Below, piece by piece: positions 48,801 through 60,819 of a stretch of DNA of 64,000 bases. Source of the DNA: Ornithodoros turicata (Eukaryota; Arthropoda; Arachnida; Ixodida; Argasidae); the NCBI RefSeq assembly GCF_037126465.1, contig NC_088208.1:39966685-40030684 (forward strand). The letters are read 5' to 3'. The translations under genes were made by a program, and so were the position numbers. Under the pieces are notes generated by a model. It worked only from the letters and a program-made list of their open reading frames with translations. It was not told where the DNA came from and did not search any database. The number at the start of each line of letters is the position of its first letter. Positions within the stretch are counted from its first letter, which is position 1.

Positions 48801-49352
48801 GATTGGTTGAGGTTCAGGACGTTCAAGACTAGTCGAGAGTCTCAAGACCTCATAATCGCGGAAAATCCGATAGTGTGCGGCACTTTGCCGAGAGTAGAGT
48901 CCAAATCGAGGCATTGTGTCTTTCATGGAGAAGCGCCATGGAAGTACTCGAGGTCGGGCGTTGAGAGCACGTGGAAGTACACCCAACGACGGGTCGTGGG
49001 AGATACCGGGTGAGATTGGTTGAGGTTCAGGACGTTCAAGACTAGTCGAGAGTCTCAAGACCTCATAATCGCGGAAAATCCGATAGTCTGCGGCACTTTG
49101 CCGAGAGTAGAGTCCAAATCGAGGCATTGTGTCTTTCATGGAGAAGCGCCATGGAAGTACTCGAGGTCGGGCGTTGAGAGCACGTGGAAGTACACCCAAC
49201 GACGGGTCGTGGGAGATACCGGGTGAGATTGGTTGAGGTTCAGGACGTTCAAGACTAGTCGAGAGTCTCAAGACCTCATAATCGCGGAAAATCCGATAGT
49301 CTGTGGCACTTTGCCGAGAGTAGAGTCCAAATCGAGGCATTGTGTCTGTCAT
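45693..49352 (-). other. 1219-codon open frame across the 213-bp satellite
   Basis: Because 213 is a multiple of three and the minus strand of the unit has one stop-free frame, 17 units read as a 71-residue repeat (each with MPRFGLYSRQSATDY, SLERPEPQPISPG and LPWRFSMKD), starting with ATG at 49352 and ending at 45693 outside the array. The differences I could see between units (T/A/H/P before DY, L/H before YS, S/P in DPSL, R/P in ARP) all change the amino acid. That argues against selection on a protein and for a by-product of the satellite. No promoter or splice signal seen. Confidence 0.8.
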
Positions 49353-49428
49353 GGGGAAGCGCCATGGAAGTGCTCAGGGTTGGGCGTTGAGAGCACATGG
49401 AAGTACACCTGACAATGGGGTCGTGGGG
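45811..49428. repeat. 213-bp satellite array, about 17 units
   Basis: Head-to-tail copies of a 213-bp unit, recognisable by GTGAGATTGGTTGAGG and GCGCCATGGAAGTACTCGAG in every unit. Central units differ by only a few bases; edge units are more degenerate (the first is shortened near 45850-45870, the last near 49350-49428). The array continues after an insertion as a diverged unit at 50082-50310. High similarity in the middle with decayed edges is the usual pattern of an array homogenised by unequal exchange. Confidence 0.97.
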
Positions 49429-50081
49429 TAGAGATGAGTGCCATTATAAAAATTCGTACCCGCACGGCACCCACAGCAATGTCATTGGTGCAACCCGCAT
49501 CAGCACATACCAACGCGTAGCCGCGTACTACCCGCAGCCCAATGCGTACGCAGGTTTCAATTATGCCATATGATCGTCATAGCACGAAATGATTTATTGA
49601 AGCTTGGATTCGACAATGTCCGTTAGCGAGTCACTTTCCCAACGCGCCAGACGATGTGGCGAGTGCTGACATGGTTGCCAACTTACTAAAGCGAAGCGTG
49701 CCAGTTGTGCCGAAAGGTGGCCGAAATTAAATGAGCCACATGCGACAAACATAGTCAAAGAGCAAGCATAGAACGCGGTGCCAATGACAAAGCTCTCATC
49801 ATCTCACACATCTACTGAAGGTCTGGATGTGGGGGAAAGCAAAGAGAGTCCTAAAAAGTATTTTGGGCCAAATGTTCGCGCAATGAACTGGCCCGTGCAC
49901 CAAAACCCGACGGCTGGCTTTGCGCTTGCGGGTATTGCGGGTTTACCCGCGTAATCTACAAAGGCAGTGTGGGTCTACCAGTGCCTTACTCGCAACCTGC
50001 GATGAAACGGAAATGAGTACCCGCCAAGAACAAACTAGCACGGCTATCTGCGGGTATACCCGCATCCGAAACTCATCTTTA
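49429..50081. mobile_element. hAT-like non-autonomous DNA transposon
   Basis: 653-bp insertion splitting a satellite unit. Ends are inverted: TAGAGATGAGT on the left and the complement of TAAAGATGAGT on the right (10 of 11 match). The flanks TCGTGGGG (49421-49428) and TCATGAGG (50082-50089) look like an old 8-bp target duplication (6 of 8). Both ends carry subterminal ACCCGC/GCGGGT repeats, as many hAT elements do. No transposase frame. Confidence 0.7.
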
Positions 50082-50310
50082 TCATGAGGTATACTGGGAA
50101 CCACAGTGGCTGAGGCTCAGGACATCCAAGACTGGTCAGGACCTACTTCATAGCGGAAGATCCGATAGCGACTGTGACGCTCTGCAGAGTGGTGTCGAAA
50201 TCTAGGCATCCTGTCTGTCATGGAAAGTGCCATGGAGGTGTTCGACGGTCGGCGTTGAGAGTACATATGGAAGCAGACCCAACGATGGGGTCATGGGTGA
50301 TACTAGGTGT
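50082..50310. repeat. Diverged edge unit of the 213-bp satellite
   Basis: Resumes the unit right after the insertion: GGCTGAGGCTCAGGACATCC, GCGGAAGATCCGATAG and GCCATGGAGGTGTTCGA match the consensus order with many substitutions. It marks the right boundary of the array. Confidence 0.8.
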
Positions 50311-51400
50311 CATTTCTCTTGGAAAGGAGTATACAGGTTACACCTGTGCTTCAGAACATTGAAGACGTGAATTTTTGCTTTGCAAACAGGATGAATGAGC
50401 ATACGTCGCTCTACGAGTACTGGAACAGCTGATGGAAGAACAGCACAATGGAGGGTGAAAGAAAGCTTGAAGACTGTGCATGCATTGTGGCTCACTGACG
50501 AAGACATAAACCACAGTGAGCCACCCAGGGCACAAGGAAGTACTATTACTTTGAGCCAATACCACCATGAGTGGTTCGCTGTAGCTCCGCTAGGCTGCAC
50601 TAAGATATTAGAGAAAAGGTTCATTGAACACGGTACTTTGTAAGGTTAGCGACTTTTTCAGAGCTACTATATTATTCTAGCTCACTATAATTATTAATCA
50701 GAGCAGCGGCAGGAGCGGCAGAGCACAAGGACATGCACCCAACAATGGGCTGAGCTGAGGCTCTTGCTGGCGGAGATGCCTGCTGATATCAGTCACAGTG
50801 GATGAGTTTTGGTGTTCGGGATGCTAATTGTCCATGTGCCTGTTACCACCTTTTCTGTAAGACTTTGGATCGAAACCCTCAAACCTTGAAAATTCGGGGA
50901 CCTGGGAACCTCCTGGTTCACATCGAAGCAAATACTTAGCAGCAGAGGCGGAGAGTTTTCATTTTCCCAGGGGGGGCAAGGGCGCACCGCGAAATAAGTA
51001 CTCTCGCGGGGGGGGGGGGGATATGTTTATTAAGAAAAAAAAAGAAAGGTAAACCAGATGGATGTCGGTGTGTTATTCCAAAAGAAAGAGTGAAATGGAG
51101 AAGACAAAAAAGGCAAAGAAAAAAGAAAACAAAAGACGGAAAAAGGAAAAGAAAAATGAAGAACACAAATCTAAAGCTGGAGAATCACACACTCTGATGG
51201 GATCTTATGATGTATGCAGAACTGGTATAGAAATAAGAGGAAGGAAGAACAGAAAAAAAAAGAAAAACAGAGAGAACGTAAACAGTGAACATGTGCACAA
51301 CTGAAGGCATTACGCCTTTGAAAACTGAGTGCAAGAGGAACAAAATGCATTGAATCCTCGGTGTTTGACCCGAAATGCGCGCAATGTTATGAATATGGTC
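50311..51400. other. Gene-less stretch with G-rich repeat piece
   Basis: 50955-51020 has TTTTCATTTTCCCAGGGGGG and a G-run, a motif shared with 51735-51800. Purine-rich DNA at 51070-51280 gives low-complexity Lys frames. Confidence 0.4.
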
Positions 51401-51404
51401 AATG

Positions 51405-51485
51405 AAATGGAGCAGCGGGAGTTGAACCCGCTCCCAACGAATATGCGTTCCGAAGATTCTACCGTTACACCTCACTGGCAGCTGC
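51405..51485 (-). mobile_element. tRNA-like SINE head
   Basis: Minus strand: A box-like GTGAGGTGTAACGGTAGAAT and B box GCGGGTTCAACTCCCGC with a perfect 5-bp T stem. The acceptor stem does not pair, so it is a SINE head rather than a working tRNA. Confidence 0.5.
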
Positions 51486-51659
51486 TGGTACTTTTTCGAC
51501 TGCTTCGTTTCATTGATCTGATTGCTTTGGGCGAAATTCAAGCTATGTGTTGTGTCATCCTCTGTATTTCTTCCCCTCACCTTCTACTGTGATAATGAGT
51601 ATGGTGGGCGGATACATATTTTACGAATTGCAAAATACATTTTTGGGGTTGGTTCCTCT

Positions 51660-51800
51660 TCGCTCTTTTGACCCGGGCGCGCCGAGCCCCAAAGGTTGGT
51701 GTCAGTCTCTTAGCGGGACTTCCCGGGGGAGGCGGCGCCCCCCTAGTTCATGTTCCGGGGGGGCAAGGGCCCCCGCGCCCCCCCGTAGTCGGCGCCTATG
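51660..51800. repeat. GC-rich dispersed-repeat piece
   Basis: GGGGGGGCAAGGGCCCCCGC and GTAGTCGGCGCCTATGC: a composition sharply different from the flanks, and similar to 50955-51020. Confidence 0.4.
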
Positions 51801-52005
51801 CTTAGCAGTCTCTTATACATATATTTATACAGCAGAAGCGAAGTGTCACAACTCCTCATCCAATCCAACGAACATCCTCTCATATTGTGACAGTGTCACG
51901 ATTTCATCGGACTGAAAATGTCTTGCTGTCCATAAGATGTCCAACAAGCAGCCTTGTGGACATACATGTCAAAAACATGTGGAAATCGTCGATGTCGAAC
52001 TTAAC

Positions 52006-52290
52006 CTGGACTTCCTTGTTTGTTCAAGTGAAATCCAACACAGACTCACAGGCAATCGTTGGACATCGAATGAACAATGGTCAGGTTTCAGTTTGATTGT
52101 GAACAGGCCATTGGGTACACATATACACACATTGTATACACATGTTGTACCCGTAGCCTGGACTTCCTTATTTGTCCAAGTGAAATCCAACAGAGACTCA
52201 CCGACAATTGTTGGACATCGAATGAACAATGGTCAGAATTCAGTTTGATTGTGAACAGGTACACTACACATATACACACGTTGTACCCGT
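52006..52290. repeat. Direct duplication of about 140 bases
   Basis: CTGGACTTCCTTGTTTGTTC to GTTGTACCC (52006-52153) is repeated at 52157-52290, including GTTGGACATCGAATGAACAA and CACATATACACAC. It lies just downstream of MARS2. Confidence 0.88.
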
Positions 52291-52465
52291 TTTGGGTCTT
52301 CAACGTATTATAAATAATTAAATAAATATAGTATTTGATGCTCAATGAGTCAATTACCAAATATGCTCCCATACAACATGACTTTTTACTTGATTCAACC
52401 ACTAGCCTGAATACAGTGCCCTTCCTTTTTTTTTTTTTTCACTATACAGGGAATGACTAATCTAT

Positions 52466-55400
52466 TTACAATGCTCTCTGTGCTTTCAGCCGTGGAAATA
52501 CGTAGATGTTCTCCACCGCCAGGGATCTCTGATGGATGTTGCTTCTCTCAGCGTCCGTCCAGTTCCTTTCGTTCTCCCCAATATTCAGTTTGTCCAGGAC
52601 CTTGGATGCGATTGTCGGGATTACGGGCTGCATTATGATTGCAGAAACTCTGAGGGCCTCCAGTGAGGCATACAGCACTGCATGGAGGAGGTCCTGGCAT
52701 CCCTCCGACTTTGCCAGTTCCCAGGGCTTGTTGTCTTGTACCAAGGCGTTGGTCTGTCTCAAGACATGCATGATGGCGTCCAGGCCAAGGTAGATGTTGC
52801 CTTCGAGGTACTTTGCACGCACTTTATCTGGAGATCAGGAAACCAAACTGCACTTAGTATTGCACAAAACTGCTGCTTCATTCGTTAATCAGCCTGTCCG
52901 GGGCCACCATGAAAAATTTTTTCCCTGAACAGTGTCCCTTCACTGCACAATTTAATTTACAAAAACCTGCCACAAACGACACCATAAACGCCCAGCCCAA
53001 TCACCTGGCATGATGTTATCAGATCAGTGTAACGTAACATCACCGTAACAAGCAGCCAGGAGGCCTCATACAACACTAAAAATCTCTGCCACAGACATGC
53101 AGTGGAAAATTCATCGTTCATTTAATTAGCACCTGAAAAGCCTATAAGGCATTTACAGGTGTTCATAAGGCATATACTTACGGGCTCTGTAGAACAGGAT
53201 TTCCTATGGGGTGTGTCAGTAAAAGACCTCTCACACAGGCTAGAGCCCAGGTATGACAATCATTCTTGCACAAGAGCACATGTCATGTATTGCACAAAGT
53301 GCCATAGCCAAAAAACAAATCAAACCTTTATGGTGGATCGTTTCGCTGCCCCTCCAAACGAACAATGTGTCTATGCAATTTGCAAATTGCCAAAGAGTTA
53401 CTAAGTGCCTGTTCTGTGTTCAAACCCGTGACATTAGTTTCCGAAAGGAGGTGTAGTTTCCAACAGACTCACCAATGCTTTTCCCAAAGGATCAGACTTT
53501 CACGACACGACTGCCCCCCATGTTGTACTCTTTAACTTTGGCTCTGAGCAAAATGAACAAGAATGGCATTCACCTGGAAGTTCGTAGACTTCTTGAAGCA
53601 GTTTTTGCCCTCTCGGGAACGACTTGAAGAATGCCTTATCACAGCTAGGAAATATCTGGTCCTTATTGACTAACAGTGCAGTGCACCTGCTCAACAGGTT
53701 TCCCAGGTTGTCAGCCAACTCTGCATTCAAGAGCCGATGCACTGATGTGCTGCTGAAATCTGTCAAGAACGGAGAGCTCATCAGATCAACAACATTTGGG
53801 CAACACAGTTTATATCAAACACAGTTGCAAAGGCAAAAAGGAAACACTTATAACAAGCATTCTGCGACTGTGCTTCCAACTGGACGGCACCTGTTTGGTC
53901 ACGATACTTACTGCCATCCGAATGTGGTACTCCTTCCCTTAGGAGGAAGTAACGCAGGCCATCTGCTGTGTACCTCTCAATTTCATTAAATGGGCACACC
54001 ACGTTTCCTTTGCTTTTTGACATCTGAAAAAAATGACAAGACTCGCTGCATCAGTTGGCAACATGCCCGTTTACCGATCCTCGGACTGGGTGTGTTCGAC
54101 ACAGCCGAGGACGACAGCAACTTGGTCGCACGGTACAAGTCGCACGCTGTCCTATATCGGGGCTTTAAATACGGGATGTTGCGATTGAAGGAAAAGTTGA
54201 AAAAGCAGCACCTTTTCATCATTCACCATCCAATGAGAGTGACAGAGGATGTGCCGAGGGGGTTCTAACCCCGCTGCCATGAGAAACGCTGGCCAATAGA
54301 TTCCATGAAATCTGGTATTAAAAGGAGAAATGAAATAACGTTACATAACGCAGGCGCAAACGTTACGACAAAAACGCGGATACATATATGAGGTTGTTTC
54401 AGAACCTGCAGGTTACAAAGCTTTGTTGAAATCAGGCAGACCGTTACTCTTTCTGGGGTGCTTCAAACTCATCCCACAGGTCATGATCTGACCGCAGCAC
54501 ACTCAATTGCTGCGGGCGTAGCCATGAGACCTAAGCATCATGAGACTTTCAAACACTGTGGAAAATGAATTGCCAAGAGGAATTGCACAGATGCCCTGCT
54601 GTCACTCACTTCAAGATATCTTTCCCAATGACATGGCAGTCAGGGGGCCACATGTGATTGCTGTCTGGATATCCACTTGCAGTGAGGTAATTGACAAGGG
54701 CATCAAGCCACACATAGATCTACAGTGAAAGAGAGCAATGTGACAATTTCCTGTCAAAAATGCTGCCAAGTTGAAAGACACCAGGGTCACGTAGGTTTGC
54801 TAGCTTAAAATAACCATTAAACAAAATCACCACGATTGTGACATAGCAGTAACCCTTGAGGTGTCAGGAACATTCATACCAAATATTGCATTCCCAAAGT
54901 GTGCAGATTTTATTCGAACTAATTATTACGAAGTGAGCGCTTCGCCTCTGTTAAGCAAGAGGGCGTTGAAAGCAACACTGCCGGCGTTATCCTGCATGGA
55001 AGAATGCAAGCTTCGTAGCAGACGATGGGTGACGTCACAGTATCTTCTTCCGGGCGAACCTCTGTGCGCTTTGCATGTTGGTTTCGGTTTGGTATCTTCA
55101 TCATTTACGAATTAATTACTTGCACAAAATGAATGCGAATGTTGCATTCAGTATCGAGGGAGCGGTCAGTGTTCGGTATGATGCTCACCTAATTTTATTC
55201 GAATACTTGCGAAGTCTCCCTTTAAGCACACATTTCATATGCTCTTAAGTGCTGGAATCGCGATCCTCTTATCAGACAAAGATGCACTTGTAGCACAGAC
55301 CTTCCTTCCAATCACGTAAGTGTACCTCAACAAGCAACCATAGCTTGTCCCAAGGGTGCGGGTCGCTCTCCAATAATTCTATTGTAGTCGACATTTTATC

Positions 55401-58400
55401 TCCCAGGTGACAGAAATACCATTTTGATTCAAGGGGCCGGTCACATCTGTTCCAGTCGATTTCGAAATGATGGTGCCATTTAATTCCTCACCACTGATAG
55501 CAGTATCGAAAATCCCACGCAAAATAGTGGTTCAGTTTGACGGCCATTCGATGGAATACACGTTAGCGCTATCTTTGTCTGATAAAGAGACAGAATTCAA
55601 AGCATTTAAGGACGCATGAAACAGCACTAGTATTAAAATCTGCTGTGAGCAAGTGCTCTGTGTGTCATTGGGATTCCTTGTCATCGTGCTCTTTGAGTAA
55701 AATGTGTGCATGCATCAACAGTCTCAGAACGGCCTTTCTTGTACATAGTATCTGTATATGAAAATGCTTTACCGTCTGTGTGTCGTCGCCAGGAACTGGA
55801 ATGCCCCAGTGTACCCTGGAGCTCTGCCGAGATACGGAGAGATCGTTGAGACCAGCGCTGATCCAATTTTTTAAAAGGCTTTGAAATTTTGAAGGCTGCA
55901 CAATGCTTTCTGCAAAGGTGTCGAAAACGCATTTTTGTATTAATCCCAAACACGTTTGGTACGAAGGAAATGTAGCTATAAAACCATCGACTCATCGTAC
56001 CTGACGACCTTAACCAGTGAAGGAGGTCATCTTGGAACTCGGACAACTTGAACATGTAATTCTTCTCTTCCATCCATTCAACCGGATGTCCAGATTCTAT
56101 ACTGACCTGAAGAAAGACAAGTTCAAGGGGTTGTGAAACCATTTCCGAACTTTTGAAGAAATAGCGTCGTAAATATGGTTTTATATGTGTCAAGCGCGCA
56201 CATCAAAATGCTATGTTTCAGAGACGGACCTCGTTCACAGCCTAATCATGATTGCACGCAATCCAATCTTGCACCAGTCTGAACAGGGTATCTGGAAGGT
56301 TCGGCTCACCTTTTGCGGAACGCCCTGATGTCCTGTGACTTCTTTGATTTCCGACTCTGATAAAAATACTTCATCTTGTGTACAATACCACCCCTTGTAG
56401 CTTCCACTGTACAGATGTCCATCTTGACGCAGTTTGTCCTGAAAAAAAAAAAAGAGCTTGGCCGTCACTCGGCCCTATCTCTCTGTGTTTTCCCGATATA
56501 TGCCTATATGCAGTGTGACTTATATCTATAGCCTGAAGATTTCGGGAAATATTTTTTTACAAAATTCGGTGGGTAAAAATTGGGTAAATAAATGTGTGCT
56601 ATAAATTCATAAAAATTTGGGTTGAAAAACTTCCAATATGTTAAATTCGGGGATAAATCGGGCTCAGTTACTCAGATTAACTGTACTGGTTTGGTACAAA
56701 CGGTGATGTAACTGCATTTGCCGCCAAACAATTTAGTGTGCATTCCTACGGACGTCTCAGTGAGGGCAGTGTGCCGGGTAAAAGTCTGGTTTCACCCTAA
56801 AGAGGCAACCTCCAATTTGGGGTGCAAATTCAAGGAAGAATCTGGTTAAACCGTAAAGCATCAGGCTCTACTTCTATCTAGCGCTCAATGGTCGAGCAAT
56901 CTACAAAGAAACTTGAGGCATACCCAAAAGTGACGGACACATTTTTTGTGCCTCGTGTCGCTGGTCCTCGTGAAGTGAGTGTGTGTTATGGAAGAGCTGT
57001 CAAACAGGTCCTGCAAAAAGACAATCACTGATAAAGATAAACTTCCTGTATCGTATATTCATTATTGAATCAATCAAAGGGTGAAACTGAAACTTGTGGT
57101 ACTCCTGTCTTAAAATACGCAATCTACATACAACAACATAGTGCATGATCTACAACTGCTTTTGTGAAATGTGTTCAACAAAATTACAATGACAACGTCG
57201 TTTACAACGAAATAATCGTGTCTGGAACCAGGCAGAAGTAAGGAAAGTCTTTTCCTCTGTCTTTCTTACATCTGCATACAGTTTACCACTGAGCACGTGT
57301 TTACCGCCCCCAAAGAATGAATAATAATAGATATACTGTATTTATGCAGGAACACAGCGTCAAGCATGTGTACATTATGAGTGACTCAAGATGACCTCAA
57401 CATCTCATGCATGTCAAAACTGACATAACAATAGTATATACACTTGACACATAAGTGATTTGCATTTAAGGCAGATAGAAGTTGTGTTCCAAAACAAACT
57501 CCCAAGTAGGTGCTGAACACGGGACATCGTTGCGGGAATATTTTGTGGTGAGTCGTAGCGCATCCTGGCATGCGGTGTACCTGTGAAGTTGTCGAGCTCG
57601 TGCGTGTAATACATGTGTATGTGATCCCGAAGAAAACAGCATTAATTATCATCAAAACAGTTACGATCCTTTCACTTCAATTTATCATTAATGTATCAAT
57701 CACATCATCGAAACAAAGTATATCTGAAACATTATGCTGTGCCATGCATTATGTGAATTTAAAATGAAAACTTCCGTCGTTGTCATACCATACGTACCTT
57801 GAATTTGGTGGATATTTCGGAACAGAAAGTGACTTCGTGTTGGTGTGCTCTAGTCGCCGCTTGCTGGATCTGAGACAGAAATCGTCCGGCATAACATGAG
57901 CAGAAACAGATAATCCCACATCGTCAACCTATGTAGTCGATCAATCATTTCTGTTGCAGCATCCCGTTGTCTCTTCCTCTGTATAAACACAACCGTGCAC
58001 GTACACCAACAGTACAGAGGTAAAATTAATCGAGCCGTGGCCTTGCGGCCCGGGGTTAGATGCTTTCCAAACTTTCTCGTTTAATCTCGAGAAATTGATT
58101 AATATTTACGATGAAAATAGACAAGTGCACGTGACACGGTTCAAAACTATGCGTTATTGATCGCCGCGACGCAGATTCCACACGATACGCACTCGATGTT
58201 GTAACAGTAATCCGTACCTTCAGTCCATGTTCGTCGGTTCCAGTTGCGAATACAGTGTGTTGCTTCGGCGCAAGAAGTTTGTGAACTCGATGCAGAGTAT
58301 CCGCTAGGACAACTGTGTGGTAATGACCTATGTGAGGTGCTTGAAAAGCAAGTACATATCGTCATTAGTCACGCCTCGCTTGTGAAGGAAAAACTGTACA

Positions 58401-58583
58401 AATTCTACCAAAACGATGTGGAGAATGCTTACCAGCATTTACGTAAAATATGGGAGTCGTGATAAAATATCTAGCCGAGCCCATCAGAACCCCACACCGC
58501 TCACGTGTGGGATACCTTGCCTTGCCTCTGCGTGTTCTGGTTCGTAAACAACGTGGATACTTCGATAGGCAGAGCGCGGACAT
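52466..58583 (-). CDS. MARS2: Mitochondrial methionyl-tRNA synthetase, complete 12-exon gene
   Basis: Class I aminoacyl-tRNA synthetase that joins methionine to mitochondrial tRNA-Met. Exons read on the minus strand: 58583-58433, 58339-58218, 57869-57798, 57010-56924, 56438-56310, 56106-56001, 55909-55773, 54719-54610, 54311-54212, 54023-53912, 53759-53574, 52827-52466. All junctions are GT-AG and phases agree, giving 1674 nt, 557 residues and a TAA stop; from memory human MARS2 is about 593 residues. Visible motifs in order: TTPIFYVNA then PHIGH (the HIGH ATP-binding motif, split by intron 1), [71 protein letters not shown] (split after K by intron 9), RYFLL, then the helical anticodon-binding domain with [13 protein letters not shown] and LRQTN. 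The first about 33 residues are rich in Arg, Lys and Ser with one acidic residue, which fits a mitochondrial targeting peptide. The start is the first ATG of the open frame; a second in-frame Met lies at residue 34. Sure of family and exon structure; transcription ends are not defined. Confidence 0.96.
55259..55592. mobile_element. Inverted-repeat MITE in MARS2 intron 7
   Basis: CTCTTATCAGACAAAGATGC (from 55266) and its complement ATCTTTGTCTGATAAAGAG (55571-55589) bound about 330 bases without coding content. Confidence 0.65.
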
Positions 58584-58959
58584 GTTTGTTCAGGGTGATG
58601 TCCCAGGATGCCAGGATGTCGTCTACGTGACGGCCATCTTGTGACCAACCTACCTCCATGTTTGGAACGCATTTTGGGGGATCAGGGGCGTCGGGCGTGG
58701 TTGAACTTGGAAGTCGTCTATCGCCGCATGGGGGGGGGGGGGGGGAACGATTCGAAGTTCGAACGATTAGACCCTGTGTACAAAAAGATAGCGTAACAGA
58801 ACGACTCCAAACCTGTTCCAATATGACACAAAGCATTCACTCTACTGACTTTCCATAACTGTGCACTCTTTCGTAATAGCTAGTGAATATGCTTGTCCTG
58901 GTTCATGCCCGATTCTCTGTTGCACTCATCACTGCACGGGTTGCGAACTCTATCACCAG
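58584..58959. other. Upstream flank of MARS2
   Basis: No TATA box seen on the minus strand. A long G-run on plus (about 58731-58744) lies 150 bases upstream of the start codon. Confidence 0.4.
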
Positions 58960-59235
58960 CCAACGAGCAGTGCGATGAGCAGCGCGACGTTGGTAGACCG
59001 ACTGAAACCGAAACAAATCGGAAGTGGAGGGCTGGGTTCCGGGAATGGACACTTGTTCACTGCCTCCTATTGAAAGCAAAGTAGGACCGAAGGTCGCGTC
59101 CCTTTCGGGGACCACCGTAATCCCCTCAAGACCGGCTTTCGGGCGCAACTTTGTTCACCTCTAGCTTGGAGCGTATAGTTCGACTCTACCAAATTGGTGG
59201 CGCTGTCGGACACTATGACGTCATTTGTTTACAAA
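58960..59235 (-). repeat. Dispersed repeat, inverted copy
   Basis: Reverse complement of the element at 38425-38735, with TGACGTCATTTG at the outer end. A 2-base deletion (CA, near 59134) relative to the other copy breaks any shared frame. Confidence 0.75.
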
Positions 59236-59284
59236 CAAAGAGAGATCTATTCCGTGTTAGCGCCGCGAAGCAACTTTGGCTGTG

Positions 59285-59485
59285 AGAACACCAGGAAAGA
59301 GTGGGAGACAGGATGCTTAGTATGCATCCATCCTAGTGCGACTTCTGTCGACATTTGGGAAGTCCGCCGGAAAACCCAGGTAAAACCACAGGCGGTGCTG
59401 GGAGTCCACCCCCCCCCCCCCCCCCCAACGTTACCTCTCACTCTCAGACTCGGCCTGGAAAGCGATCCTCCTAACCACTATAAAA
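59285..59485 (-). mobile_element. Ruka-type SINE, diverged
   Basis: On plus, GCCGGAAAACCCAGGTAAAA matches the SINE body; ATCCTCCTAACCACT corresponds to the A-box side. The B-box region is replaced by a long C-run (from about 59409). Confidence 0.6.
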
Positions 59486-59489
59486 CGTG

Positions 59490-60819
59490 ACTGATTCACG
59501 CCAAACAGTCCTATGTGAACATGATGGCAATTGATGTTATGAGGCCGGAACACATAGAATCCATACAATCCAGAAGATGTGACTTCGAGTCCTAGAGCTG
59601 GCTAACCTTTTCAGTGACAGAATTCCTTCCTTCCTCCTTCATCAGTTCTATATGTGTCCGTGTCCGCGCGCTCGTTGGTGGTGGTCATGCGAAAGACGGT
59701 TACACGTACTACTCGGTCACACGTACTTCGTGGCTTCATTTATTTTTCTCTATCAATGACAAATGATACACAGGTGATGTGTCTGTCTGCATGCTTTCGA
59801 GTGATCACGACGCCATCTGTAGCGATCGCGTCTCCCTTTTCGCTATTCTAGCCTGAAACAAAAATAAAATCAAATACGAAGTACGATTATGCAGCACGCT
59901 ATCAGCGGCGGACACTGCGAAGGAAAGGAAAATTTCAGCCCTTTTGACGCCTGCGCAATATGTCTCCTCTCTCACGCATGTGTTTTTCTCTGCGGTGCCT
60001 TCAACGACCACGGTCGATTGCACGTGTGCTAGATACCAGTTAAAGCGCAGTAGTGCAAACACATCCTTTTACGCTGGAATCTACGTTACAGCACGCCCAG
60101 GTGAGCAAGTGGAAATTACCAGGGTCTTGCAAGAATTGATAGCGCAGACACTATGCCTTAGTAGTTGCACATCAGTATGGTGGGGTATGGTACGCTACAT
60201 GGTCATTAGCCATCTTGCCCACGCAAGGAGCCCTTAATGTAGGAATGAAGCTACAGCGACAGTAAATTTCTCAGACAAGAACAAAATATGTGACACGGTA
60301 TCTTTCCCGAGCGAGTTCTTCATCCCGTTTTCTGAACTGAAGCTCAGACATCGAAGAGGAACAACTGTCCACCAGCCGCGAAAGCACACAGCATACTTGT
60401 CTTGATATACGTGAATCCTTGTGTATGAGCAAGTTGGGCACATGGCAACTTTTTAATCAATATTTCGGTTTCAGAAACAGTCTGTATTGCCGATACTAGG
60501 CCTAGCATTATTTGCGCAAGCTGAGCAATGAGGTGCATAAAGTTGAGCAGTATAAACGCTCGTGGACTGAGATAAGTAATTTGACAGAATGTGTAATTCC
60601 TGTTGATTCGTTTACGGAGGCGTATTTCATTCCTGACACGTTATTTCTTAATGCAAGCTAGAGCACCTATTCTTATCTCTTTTCACCTTCTGTTCTTGAT
60701 AACGGCTCGGAATCGTGAGCCTCTGATTGTTGGTGTACGTGGACGATCGAAAAGGACAAGTAGAGGGGACGTGACTTCTTGTGTGCTCACAGGTTACCAA
60801 GCTTCTTTCTGGTTACTGA
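59490..60819. other. Gene-less stretch
   Basis: No gene or RNA recognised; frames of 64-97 codons without domains. Confidence 0.4.

Noticed and set aside
46038..49226. Fourteen 68-codon plus-strand frames
   Set aside because: One frame per 213-bp satellite unit; repeats of the same non-coding sequence.
57386..57655. Possible MARS2 exon between exons 3 and 4
   Set aside because: The conserved segment ending [10 protein letters not shown] is found at 56924-57010 with exact splice sites; this frame adds nothing and breaks the alignment.
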